Source: a virus. From it: a DNA stretch of 45,729 bases. Positions 39,265 through 45,729 of this stretch are shown in pieces. The notes beneath the pieces were generated by a model. The model saw only the letters and a list, made by a program, of their open reading frames with translations, ran no database searches and was not told where the DNA came from. The DNA lies in IMG/VR virus record IMGVR_UViG_3300027747_002773, positions 1 through 45,729 of that record; one strand, written 5' to 3'. Each line of letters begins with the position of its first letter. The first letter of the stretch is position 1. The translations under genes were made by a program, and so were the position numbers.

Positions 39265-39687
39265 TTATAACACTGGATCTGGCGAAGTTGGAATTACTTT
39301 TTTTACATTAGACGACAAGGCTGGCGCTACAAATTCTGCAGACTCTGGGGCAGTGAATCCACCTGATAAGCCTGGAGGAGTACTTGTCACATTAGGCAAG
39401 TTCAAGCCGCCGTTGTTGGCACCTGCCAGTTTTTCTTGTGTGCGCCCATACGCTGCGAGTCCAAGTACTGCACCCATGGATATGTGAAACAGACCTGCGC
39501 CACGTAATGTCAGTGGATCCCATTGAACGGTAGAGCCGTGTGTGATTGTGTTCAGCAAGCTCCACAGTATTGGTGCAACGACAAAGTCAAAGGTACACAC
39601 GACCAGATACATCCAGCCCATTGCTGGTCTCCATTTTGAGTTAATCCAATCTTCTTGTTTATTCAAATTTGTGCCAACCGCGCTCAT
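39265..39687 (-). CDS. Holin candidate (140 aa, multi-TM)
   Basis: 140 residues from the ATG at 39685-39687, with AAGGA upstream. Sequence WINSKWRPAMGWMYLVVCTFDFVVAPILWSLL gives a first membrane hairpin (about 20-47), then a second segment GAGLFHISMGAVLGLAAYG (63-81). A Pro/Ser-rich tail follows. The SKWRPAMGW...FD pattern is typical of the 3-TM phage/GTA holin family. It lies 1.3 kb downstream of the spanin-endolysin operon, which supports a lysis role. Confidence 0.7.
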   Translation of the reverse strand: MSAVGTNLNKQEDWINSKWRPAMGWMYLVVCTFDFVVAPILWSLLNTITHGSTVQWDPLTLRGAGLFHISMGAVLGLAAYGRTQEKLAGANNGGLNLPNVTSTPPGLSGGFTAPESAEFVAPALSSNVKKVIPTSPDPVL

Positions 39688-39698
39688 TTTACTATTCC

Positions 39699-40040
39699 TT
39701 ATGCGTAGGTGTCCTGACAATCACTGGGGTCATAAACCACTACGCCGTGCTCGTTATAAACTTTAATGTGTTTGTAACTTGAATTTTTGGCAAATTCAAT
39801 TGCTGTGTCTAGATTATCGAAGAAAAAATCTTCATGGCGATAGCCTTCTGTGTCCCAGAAATGTATACGAACTCGTATACGAACTCGTATGTTTTCGTGC
39901 GTATTTTTATGTATTAAATTTAAAATACTCGAGCCAAATTTTTCGAGTCTGTTTAGTATAGTTAGTAAGATTTTTCTTATTAATCCATACGTTGATTTTA
40001 GAAAATTCAATAGCCCGCGAAATGGCGTGGAAAATCTCAT
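39699..40040 (-). CDS. Hypothetical protein overlapping the glycosyltransferase gene (113 aa)
   Basis: The C-terminal half (IHFWDTEGYRHEDFFFDN onward) looks like a conserved small phage domain. The only start with a good ribosome-binding site (AGGAG, seven bases before the ATG at 40038-40040) lies 134 bp inside the upstream glycosyltransferase gene in another frame. No ATG, GTG or TTG in frame is seen between the upstream stop and the conserved domain. Residues RVRIRVRI are encoded by a 12-bp tandem repeat (39863-39890). Confidence 0.5.
   Translation of the reverse strand: MRFSTPFRGLLNFLKSTYGLIRKILLTILNRLEKFGSSILNLIHKNTHENIRVRIRVRIHFWDTEGYRHEDFFFDNLDTAIEFAKNSSYKHIKVYNEHGVVVYDPSDCQDTYA
39863..39890. 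repeat. 12-bp tandem palindromic repeat
   Basis: GTATACGAACTC is repeated at 39863-39874 and 39875-39886 and continues with GTAT. Each unit contains TACGA-AC-TCGTA, so adjacent short hairpins can form. In the gene it encodes RVRIRVRI. Confidence 0.7.
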
Positions 40041-40986
40041 CACTGTCTCCTGGTTTAGCGTTAAAAAAGTTTGAACTCCATGGAACCTCTGGGGAACCTA
40101 CAATAGGAACTCCTTGACTGATTAAATCTGCGCATACAATGTTAAATGTTTCTGACAAACTGCATTGTAATCCTATATCCATTTGCGAGCACAATTCTAA
40201 AAATTCATCTCTGGGTGCCCATTCATGTAATACTAATTTGTGCCCGTGATCGGCCATGTGTTCAAACATACTGCGAAGATTGTTCATCACTGGATCACCT
40301 TTGCCCTCTATGCGACCTGAATTGATATGAAACCTTAATTGTTTACCGTGATAATTGCAATATTTTATTGCAGCCATTGCTTGTAGAACATGGTTTTTAA
40401 GAGGTCTAACTGCACCAAAGCATCCTACGTCTAGCCAATAGCGTTGATTTAAATAACGATTGGGAATCTGTGATGATTTTTTTTTATAATCGTTAGGGTA
40501 ATAATTCGGCAGATACACGACTCGTTCTTCAACTTCTTGCTCACTTAGTCCGCATGCAGTGACCAAATAAGTCCTAGTTTCATTGAGCATACGAGGCGCA
40601 TTTACACCAATGCAGATCTGAGGAAATTTAATGTATTCAGCTAGCCAATCCATAGCCATGCCTTCGCCGGCAATAAACGGCAATTCACTGTGTAAACGAA
40701 TAACCCATTTAACATTAGGATGTAAATTCGTAAGAACATTGAATTTGGTTGGCACGACCCATAGGGCTTCAATTACCACAAAGTCTGGTCTAAAGTTTGT
40801 AACTAATCGATCTATGCAATTATTGTCAATGGCTACTTGCAACTCTGTTTCATAACCTGCTGCAGTCAACATTTCTTGCATAAAACTTGCTGAGTTGAAT
40901 AAACCTGTACTCATGCCTTTAGGACTGTGTTGCGTGGGATTAAAATCGCTTCGACGTTTTAGAATAAATTGAATCTTGGGTTTCAT
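39907..40986 (-). CDS. GT-B type glycosyltransferase (GT4-like, 359 aa)
   Basis: 359 residues of the GT1/GT4 superfamily. The C-terminal nucleotide-sugar binding region is visible as LQCSLSETFNIVCADLISQG (about 270-289) then VPIVGSPEVPW, the E-x7-E type pattern of retaining GT4 enzymes. The central DVGCFGAVRPLKNH segment matches the family G..r..KN motif. The acceptor is unknown. The end overlaps the next gene. No clear ribosome-binding site precedes the ATG at 40986. Confidence 0.8.
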   Translation of the reverse strand: MKPKIQFILKRRSDFNPTQHSPKGMSTGLFNSASFMQEMLTAAGYETELQVAIDNNCIDRLVTNFRPDFVVIEALWVVPTKFNVLTNLHPNVKWVIRLHSELPFIAGEGMAMDWLAEYIKFPQICIGVNAPRMLNETRTYLVTACGLSEQEVEERVVYLPNYYPNDYKKKSSQIPNRYLNQRYWLDVGCFGAVRPLKNHVLQAMAAIKYCNYHGKQLRFHINSGRIEGKGDPVMNNLRSMFEHMADHGHKLVLHEWAPRDEFLELCSQMDIGLQCSLSETFNIVCADLISQGVPIVGSPEVPWSSNFFNAKPGDSDEIFHAISRAIEFSKINVWINKKNLTNYTKQTRKIWLEYFKFNT

Positions 40987-41011
40987 TGAAAATATTAATT
41001 AGTTATTGTGT

Positions 41012-41275
41012 TTAAGCTGCCATTTTAGCAATCGAGATCAGAGCATTGATCGCTGTGTTTAGCGTTTCTTTTATTTTCATTTGACTCATATCTTGCATGA
41101 TATCAATTTGACGTTGAACGTCATTTAAAATATCTACAATTTCATCTTCGCTCAGTTGTCCTGATTGAATCTGTTGTATTACTTGCAACACATATTGTGC
41201 TGCAGCAGCAAAATTTTTATCGTTTGAATTGGCAATTTGATTTAAGTAATGGATTATTTCTTCAAGATTATTCAT
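41012..41275 (-). CDS. Small helical protein at the end of the lysis operon (87 aa)
   Basis: 87 residues, predicted all-helical with an amphipathic C-terminus (LNTAINALISIAKMAA). The ATG overlaps the lipoprotein stop (ATGA). No family recognised. Position suggests a lysis accessory, such as a regulator, without direct evidence. Confidence 0.6.
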   Translation of the reverse strand: MNNLEEIIHYLNQIANSNDKNFAAAAQYVLQVIQQIQSGQLSEDEIVDILNDVQRQIDIMQDMSQMKIKETLNTAINALISIAKMAA

Positions 41276-41682
41276 CTGGGTCTTCCTGCTAATACGTGTT
41301 GTATAAGATCACTGCTGTTTTCAATTGCACCAAGTTTTAGTTCACAATAAATTCTACTAACGTCGGTGTTTTCCTGATACCTAGCATTTAGTTCTTGGGC
41401 CATTGTATTGAGATTTTTACTGCTGTTGTAGCCTTCTTTATTTCCTGGAATATGTTCTTCGTAATATTGAAAATATTGGGTTCGTTCTACTAAATCTAAA
41501 GCATTTGCTTTGCTTGCTGAATAATCAGAACATTGTGTTTTATAAACACTGGCGTGAGCCCGGATATCTGCAATTGCTGCAAATTCATTGCTGTCATAGT
41601 GAGCAATAAAATAAGAATCCATTAACATACAGCCATTTAATAAAGCAGTGATCGCTGACAAGAATAAGATCCTGGCTATCAT
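41272..41682 (-). CDS. Lipoprotein in the lysis operon (136 aa)
   Basis: 136 residues with a lipoprotein signal ending in LLNG-C (C18), so the mature protein is probably outer-membrane anchored (residue after Cys is Met, not Asp). The body is helical and acidic with three further Cys (C51, C113 region). It follows the o-spanin by an ATGA overlap. Function unknown; candidate accessory spanin or superinfection factor. Confidence 0.65.
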   Translation of the reverse strand: MIARILFLSAITALLNGCMLMDSYFIAHYDSNEFAAIADIRAHASVYKTQCSDYSASKANALDLVERTQYFQYYEEHIPGNKEGYNSSKNLNTMAQELNARYQENTDVSRIYCELKLGAIENSSDLIQHVLAGRPR

Positions 41683-41951
41683 TTTACACTTTCCTTAATT
41701 TTTTTCTGATCGTTGTACCAATCAATCCAGGAATCAACACGATTCTTGCATAAAAGATATTCAGTATAATTACTGCCAACAGTTGATACTAAACTACTGA
41801 GTTTTTGATCGTTGGCGTTTAATAATTTTAGTTCTGGGCAGTGGGTTTTTAACTCATTTGGCACATTGGGCCATTTAGTGTCAACTACTACCGTAGTTCT
41901 GCTAAAACAACCTGTCAATAATAGTATGGGCGCTAATAAAAATAATCTCAT
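41679..41951 (-). CDS. o-spanin-like outer-membrane lipoprotein (90 aa)
   Basis: 90 residues with a lipobox LLTG-C at residue 15. The mature protein contains KWPNVPNELKTHCPELK and KNRVDSWIDWYNDQKKI, a pattern I recall from small phage lipoproteins that sit beside the TM/coiled-coil gene. Size, lipobox and adjacency to 41948-42397 (ATGA overlap) fit a two-component Rz/Rz1-type spanin, which fuses inner and outer membranes in the last lysis step. Confidence 0.7.
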   Translation of the reverse strand: MRLFLLAPILLLTGCFSRTTVVVDTKWPNVPNELKTHCPELKLLNANDQKLSSLVSTVGSNYTEYLLCKNRVDSWIDWYNDQKKIKESVK

Positions 41952-42397
41952 GGGTTAGCTCCAGTTGCTATACTGTTTAGTGCGTTAATTGCGCTACGAT
42001 CAACCTTGCAATCTTTGTCAATTTTGACAGCTATTTCCTTGATCTTGATTTTAAACACTGTATGAACTTCGTGAATTACCTTGGCTTTTTCTGTTATTTT
42101 CTCTTCAAGTTGTTTGTTGATTTCATAGATTCTGGATTCAGCATCAGCCACCTTAATCTCCATCTCTTTGATCTGACTGACATAAATTGAGTTTACGCCA
42201 GCGGCTCCCCACAGAAACAATGCGATTGTAAACAAAGCGAATGCAATAGATTTCACTAGATAAGAAAACATCTTAACTTGTGGCAAACTTTCTAATACCC
42301 TAGACAATAGAATAACGGCTGCTGAAGAAATAGCCATCATGGGCCAGATAATCACAGAGATAGATCCCAGAATGTTTTGTATTAGCCACAACCACAT
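41948..42397 (-). CDS. i-spanin-like inner-membrane protein (149 aa)
   Basis: 149 residues. Two N-terminal membrane segments (about 8-33 and 45-68) are followed by a periplasmic coiled coil (75-125, VADAESRIYEINKQLEEKI) and a conserved-looking end DCKVDRSAINALNSIA. This is the inner-membrane partner expected for the adjacent lipoprotein, although classical i-spanins have one membrane segment. It starts four bases after the endolysin stop. Confidence 0.65.
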   Translation of the reverse strand: MWLWLIQNILGSISVIIWPMMAISSAAVILLSRVLESLPQVKMFSYLVKSIAFALFTIALFLWGAAGVNSIYVSQIKEMEIKVADAESRIYEINKQLEEKITEKAKVIHEVHTVFKIKIKEIAVKIDKDCKVDRSAINALNSIATGANP

Positions 42398-42400
42398 ATT

Positions 42401-43027
42401 TTATCCTTTCAACACTTGAAGTACGTGCTGATAATGATTTAGTCTGTCAGAAAGTCCGAGCGTACCTCCATTGATACGTTTGGTTAATCCAACCATGTCA
42501 CCTTCGTCGGCAAATACATTTAAATTATTGTTTTCCCAAAACCAACAGGCACTTTGAACGGCTCCTTCAAAAGTACCAAGATATTCAGGCACATCATCAA
42601 TATTCATTTGTAAGCTATCAGCAAATGATTGATAGTTATCATGCCCTGTTAGCTGAATTAATCCTCTTCCACAAAACTTCCAACCGTCTCCACTTTCTTC
42701 ATTGCCATTTCCCATACGATTTGCATAAGCACGATTAGCGATAGCTTCCTGGTTGTGGGCGTAGCGATTGGCAGTCTCCAGATCTGGAAATGAACGTGGC
42801 CATACCTTCATAAGACTTTGCGCTCGATAGTTCAAATTTTCTTTTAATGAATTGAAACCACCGCTTTCATGAATAGTTTGCGCCAGAAAAGCAGCTACCC
42901 GGGGTACTGTGGTTATATCATAATCTGGCAGTATAGCTGTTAGAGCTTCGTGCCAATTGTCTACATTAGGATTATCGGAAAGAATTTTCTGTAGTTTTTC
43001 TACAGAAAAATTGAAATTAAAAGTCAT
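42401..43027 (-). CDS. Endolysin, GH19 chitinase/lysozyme type
   Basis: 208 residues of the glycoside hydrolase 19 fold, used by many phages to cut peptidoglycan. The catalytic Glu is in FLAQTIHESGGF (about residues 47-58), and CGRGLIQLTGHDNY (from about 118) is the family signature. There is no signal peptide, so release depends on a holin. First gene of the lysis operon behind a GATAAATA box (43053-43060). A second GH19-like domain ends the 1593-residue protein and has a similar E-T/S and GRGPLQITGRENY arrangement. Confidence 0.9.
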   Translation of the reverse strand: MTFNFNFSVEKLQKILSDNPNVDNWHEALTAILPDYDITTVPRVAAFLAQTIHESGGFNSLKENLNYRAQSLMKVWPRSFPDLETANRYAHNQEAIANRAYANRMGNGNEESGDGWKFCGRGLIQLTGHDNYQSFADSLQMNIDDVPEYLGTFEGAVQSACWFWENNNLNVFADEGDMVGLTKRINGGTLGLSDRLNHYQHVLQVLKG

Positions 43028-43043
43028 TGAATTCTCCTAAGCT

Positions 43044-43064
43044 GTCTGACATTATTTATCAGAC
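43044..43064 (-). promoter_or_regulatory. Late promoter of the lysis operon within a hairpin
   Basis: GATAAATA on the minus strand (43053-43060) is 25 nt upstream of the endolysin ATG and lies in the loop of an inverted repeat GTCTGA/TCAGAC (43044-43049, 43059-43064). The repeat may end the upstream transcript or modulate the late promoter. Confidence 0.5.
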
Positions 43065-43088
43065 AAATCATTAAAATATCATGACAAT

Positions 43089-43628
43089 TTATAAAATACC
43101 GGCAGCGATTCTCAGAGCTTCGGTGAGTTCATTTTTGGGCGCTTTGGTATTAACTTTGACACCACTGACAGCACGCAGCTTGTCTAATTCTTCGTGTCCA
43201 TATTCTTTTTCATATTCTTTATCATCAAGAGGAATAATGTTAATTAATGACTCTTTATCAATTTTATAATCTTTGTTGCTGGTATGATAGCGCACGCGCC
43301 ATTCACTCATATCTTGATTAGTAAGATTCATCAAATCAGACATCAGCTCCATTATATGATCTGGCAATTCGTGATTTCTTGCGCATTCTACAAACACAAT
43401 ATAATCCCCGTCTTCCATTTCACCAGTGCTTACATCACCGTCAATGACCCAATCATAACCTTTTTCTATGAAATTTACAAGATCCAGACCTGCTTCTTTG
43501 CTACTGAGTTTGAAACTTAATACACAAACATCTTCATCACGCCCTAACTTGCTTTTAAACTCATCTATGTGAAGTTCTGGATGCACTAGACGATATAGAT
43601 CTTTTTTTTCAAGCCCTTCTTTCAACAT
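43089..43628 (-). CDS. Hypothetical late protein (179 aa)
   Basis: 179 residues from the ATG at 43626-43628, with AAGGA upstream; a longer frame would run back into the preceding gene. The acidic alpha/beta domain ends with the helical tail LTEALRIAAGIL, an ending I recall from other marine T4-like phage proteins. Coupled to the preceding gene. No function recognised. Confidence 0.6.
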   Translation of the reverse strand: MLKEGLEKKDLYRLVHPELHIDEFKSKLGRDEDVCVLSFKLSSKEAGLDLVNFIEKGYDWVIDGDVSTGEMEDGDYIVFVECARNHELPDHIMELMSDLMNLTNQDMSEWRVRYHTSNKDYKIDKESLINIIPLDDKEYEKEYGHEELDKLRAVSGVKVNTKAPKNELTEALRIAAGIL

Positions 43629-43629
43629 G

Positions 43630-44187
43630 TTATAGTCCTTGTGGTGCAGTGGGTAATCCTGATTCAGGGGCTGATGTTTCTTTATCACCAGTCTTATACA
43701 TTTTGTCATCTAAACCAGTTTCATAAGCTTGTTCAATGTCTTCAGCATTAATATTTTCACTTGCTAGCTCTAAACTACCCTTGCGAATATCTTTCATTAG
43801 CTTCTTGGGTATTACTATTTCAACTAACCAAATTCCTGTTTCTGCGAGTTTGGGCATTTTAGTACCTGACTCAAAGTCTGTATAGGATTTGACTTTAATT
43901 GGATATTTTAAAACATCTTTCTTGTAACTAATTTCACAACCGTAATCTAATAAACGCTGCCCTCCACGAGGATCAGGCATTTTGGTATATGGCCACATTA
44001 AAGTACAAGTAACAAAATATTTTTCATAGATTGGACCTGAGACTACTTCACCGTACTTCCAATTTTCAAATGCATAGACATCTAGTTCATCAATCACTCG
44101 CTCAAAGTCCAACAAGGTGGTGATGCTACTATCTGTCATATAGATAGTTTTGGTGTTTTCAATAATATCTTTAATATTGGTTGCCAT
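43630..44187 (-). CDS. Conserved hypothetical late protein (185 aa)
   Basis: 185 residues. A conserved-looking core (FERVIDELDVYAFENWKYGE and MWPYTKMPDPRGGQRLLDYG) that I recall from unknown proteins of T4-like marine phages, and a flexible acidic C-terminus (ETSAPESGLPTAPQGL). Preceded by CTAAATA (44207-44213), so probably late. It may be structural, but there is no direct evidence. Confidence 0.6.
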   Translation of the reverse strand: MATNIKDIIENTKTIYMTDSSITTLLDFERVIDELDVYAFENWKYGEVVSGPIYEKYFVTCTLMWPYTKMPDPRGGQRLLDYGCEISYKKDVLKYPIKVKSYTDFESGTKMPKLAETGIWLVEIVIPKKLMKDIRKGSLELASENINAEDIEQAYETGLDDKMYKTGDKETSAPESGLPTAPQGL

Positions 44188-44206
44188 AATTCCCGGATCT
44201 TTTTCT

Positions 44207-44213
44207 TATTTAG
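44207..44213 (-). promoter_or_regulatory. Late-type box at the strand switch
   Basis: CTAAATA on the minus strand, 20 nt upstream of the ATG at 44187. On the plus strand TTAAATA (44226-44232) lies 8 nt before the ATG at 44240, so the 52-bp gap may hold divergent promoters. Confidence 0.35.
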
Positions 44214-44239
44214 TCTGATTCTTTATTAAATACACAACA

Positions 44240-44707
44240 ATGTCAGACCTATATGATCAAAGCGGGTTTAATCTGTCGGGCAAGCTACTGCCAGGAGAAA
44301 GAGTCCTGCACATCGGCTATGATCGAGACTTATTTCAAAATCATGTACCAAACTTTAAAAGTATTGATGATTTGGAACATTACGCTATTAATGAAAAGTC
44401 TGTCAAATTTAACGTGGCTTTTTGCTTAGAATATATAAACTTCGGTAGTAAAGAGACAATTGAAACTCAAATAACATTTTTGATTAGTCTGATGCGACAA
44501 CATGATTCTCGCATTTATTGGAGATGCAATCCCGGTGTTCAAGATTATGTAGGAGAACAAGATATCTATCCATGGTCATTTGATGAACACATACGTTTAT
44601 CAAAAATATTTGGATATGAAGTCACGCATATGGACTGGGATAATCGTCAGAGAATCTATGCTGAGTGGACTAGTAATAGTCGCACTCGACATTATCACAC
44701 CACATAG
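44240..44707 (+). CDS. Methyltransferase-fold-like protein (155 aa)
   Basis: 155 residues. GERVLHIGYDRDLF (19-32) resembles motif I of class I methyltransferases with the Gly-rich loop degraded. FNVAFCLEYINFGSKET and RIYWRCNPG correspond to later strands of the fold. It may be an inactive or divergent methyltransferase. First plus-strand gene after the strand switch; no strong ribosome-binding site is seen. Confidence 0.55.
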   Translation: MSDLYDQSGFNLSGKLLPGERVLHIGYDRDLFQNHVPNFKSIDDLEHYAINEKSVKFNVAFCLEYINFGSKETIETQITFLISLMRQHDSRIYWRCNPGVQDYVGEQDIYPWSFDEHIRLSKIFGYEVTHMDWDNRQRIYAEWTSNSRTRHYHTT

Positions 44708-44860
44708 CATAATACTTATACTTGTTTCCAACCGTGTTATACGGTGATAGAACATGGCTGCAGCCTCTCTTAAATATTTTCGTAAGCAACGTCAACTGGA
44801 TATTCAAATAACGGGGTTGATGACGAGCTTACTGACAGCAAAGACCACAAGGAGGCTAAC
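44708..44860 (+). other. Intergenic leader of phoH
   Basis: This 153-bp stretch has a small hairpin ACCGT-GTTAT-ACGGT (44731-44745) and, at its end, AAGGAGG five bases before the phoH TTG. No strong promoter is obvious. A short ATG frame from 44754 overlaps phoH and is not convincing. Confidence 0.4.
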
Positions 44861-45628
44861 TTGTCAAAACGGCGTAATAATCGAGAAATCGAAAACACTA
44901 ACACTTTCCATAACAAACGTAATAAACAAAAAAAGGTAGAACTGACACTAGTAACAGAACAAAGTCAACCACGCTATAAACCCAAGTCGATTGTACTAAC
45001 CCCCAAAAGTCTTAATCAAGAGACGTACATCGATCTACTTAGTGATCCTAAAAAGCTGATTATATTTGCCACTGGTCCAGCTGGCACAGGAAAAACTATG
45101 TTAGCAGTTTTGGCAGCAATCAAAGCATACCGAGAAGGTGAATGTCGTAAAATTATTATTACTCGCCCAGCAGTAGGCGTAGAAAATGAATCCCACGGTT
45201 TTTTACCCGGAGATTTGAATCAAAAGATGGAACCATGGGCCAAGCCCGTGCTAGACATATTCTCTGAATATTACAAACAAATAGAAATCACTAAAATGAT
45301 AGATGAAAAAATGATAGAGCTTGCTCCCCTAGCATTCCAAAGAGGACGGACATTTCGTGATGCCTGGATCATCGTTGATGAATCACAGAACATGACAATT
45401 AATCAGATGAAAATGATACTAACCCGCCTCGGTGATAACTCAAAAGCTGTAATAACAGGAGATTTGAATCAAACAGACAAACAATTTTTCAATAACAACG
45501 GATTACATGATTTTATAGAAAGAATGTCTGTGAATAAATCGGATATCTTCGGGCATGTTGATTTTGCACGCAAAGATATCCAAAGAAGTAAAGCAGTTTC
45601 AGAAGTGCTTAAACTATACGGAGAATAA
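44861..45628 (+). CDS. phoH: PhoH-like ATPase
   Basis: 255 residues. Walker A GPAGTGKT (72-79), TRPAVGVENESHGFLPGDL, and Walker B-like WIIVDESQN identify the PhoH family of P-loop ATPases, common in marine phages and possibly linked to RNA metabolism or phosphate stress. The N-terminal 25 residues are very basic (SKRRNNR, HNKRNKQKK), perhaps for RNA binding. The start is TTG at 44861, supported by AAGGAGG five bases upstream; there is no in-frame ATG nearby. Ends before a strong terminator. Confidence 0.92.
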   Translation: MSKRRNNREIENTNTFHNKRNKQKKVELTLVTEQSQPRYKPKSIVLTPKSLNQETYIDLLSDPKKLIIFATGPAGTGKTMLAVLAAIKAYREGECRKIIITRPAVGVENESHGFLPGDLNQKMEPWAKPVLDIFSEYYKQIEITKMIDEKMIELAPLAFQRGRTFRDAWIIVDESQNMTINQMKMILTRLGDNSKAVITGDLNQTDKQFFNNNGLHDFIERMSVNKSDIFGHVDFARKDIQRSKAVSEVLKLYGE

Positions 45629-45670
45629 ACACATCTAAGAACCAACTACAATATTATAAACTTCTTGCCA

Positions 45671-45706
45671 AGTTTCGACCATCTGAATATCAGGGTGGTC
45701 GAAACT
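45671..45706 (+). terminator. Hairpin terminator after phoH
   Basis: AGTTTCGACCA (45671-45681) and TGGTCGAAACT (45696-45706) form a perfect 11-bp stem with a 14-nt loop, followed by TTGGTTGTG. It lies about 40 bp after the phoH stop. Confidence 0.7.
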
Positions 45707-45729
45707 TTGGTTGTGTGGATGTTTGATCA

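Noticed and set aside
44754-44939. Small plus-strand frame before phoH
   Set aside because: It overlaps phoH by 79 bp in another frame, has a weak ribosome-binding site and an unremarkable product.

Overview
The window looks like a 45.7 kb piece of a large T4-superfamily myovirus (contractile-tailed, lytic) that infects a Gram-negative bacterium. Evidence for this is a T4-type sliding clamp (gp45), a family B DNA polymerase (gp43), a DsbA-like protein, a FEN-type RNase H/exonuclease, T4-style late promoter boxes (ATAAATA), and a lysis cassette with an inner-membrane spanin and outer-membrane lipoproteins. The host cannot be named from the sequence. Almost all genes are on the minus strand, packed with ATGA or TAATG overlaps. 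The last 1.5 kb switches to the plus strand (methyltransferase-like gene, phoH).

Layout, left to right. 1-2402: metallopeptidase fragment, MoxR-type AAA+ ATPase and a small gene, each behind a near-consensus TTGACA/TATAAT promoter. 2403-5295: small unknown genes, then a FEN/RNase H nuclease. 5337-12982: sugar O-methyltransferase, a 7-deazaguanine set (queE, queD, folE), a DpdA-type DNA-guanine transglycosylase, and the sliding clamp. This suggests phage DNA carrying a 7-deazaguanine base. 13048-16251: DNA polymerase split into two genes, the downstream one also interrupted by a 263-nt ORF-less group I intron exactly inside the NSLYG motif. 16313-16869: membrane protein and DsbA-like protein.

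16938-33838 is the most striking part: a 17 kb late cassette of thirteen genes. Ten encode proteins with a short N-terminal peptide ending at, or close to, [I/L]-x-E, closely resembling the T4 capsid-targeting sequence that sends internal proteins and Alt into the prohead and is removed by the gp21 protease. Their bodies include three ADP-ribosyltransferase-like proteins and an NMNAT-like nucleotidyltransferase. Also in the cassette are a deaminase, a Dps-like ferritin, mosaic linker-rich proteins, and a 1593-residue protein combining ParB-like, Nudix, HAD, ART-like, GNAT-like, cysteine-protease-like and GH19 modules. I infer a co-packaged, injected effector arsenal matured by the prohead protease.

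33954-40986: two glycosyltransferases, a ClpA-type unfoldase with an intact IGF ClpP-docking tripeptide, a DnaJ-like cochaperone, a secreted small protein and a holin candidate. 41012-43027: lysis operon (GH19 endolysin, i-spanin, o-spanin, second lipoprotein, small protein). 43089-44187: two unknown, probably late genes. 44240-45628: plus-strand genes ending at a strong hairpin terminator. No tRNA, CRISPR array, insertion sequence or integrase was recognised.
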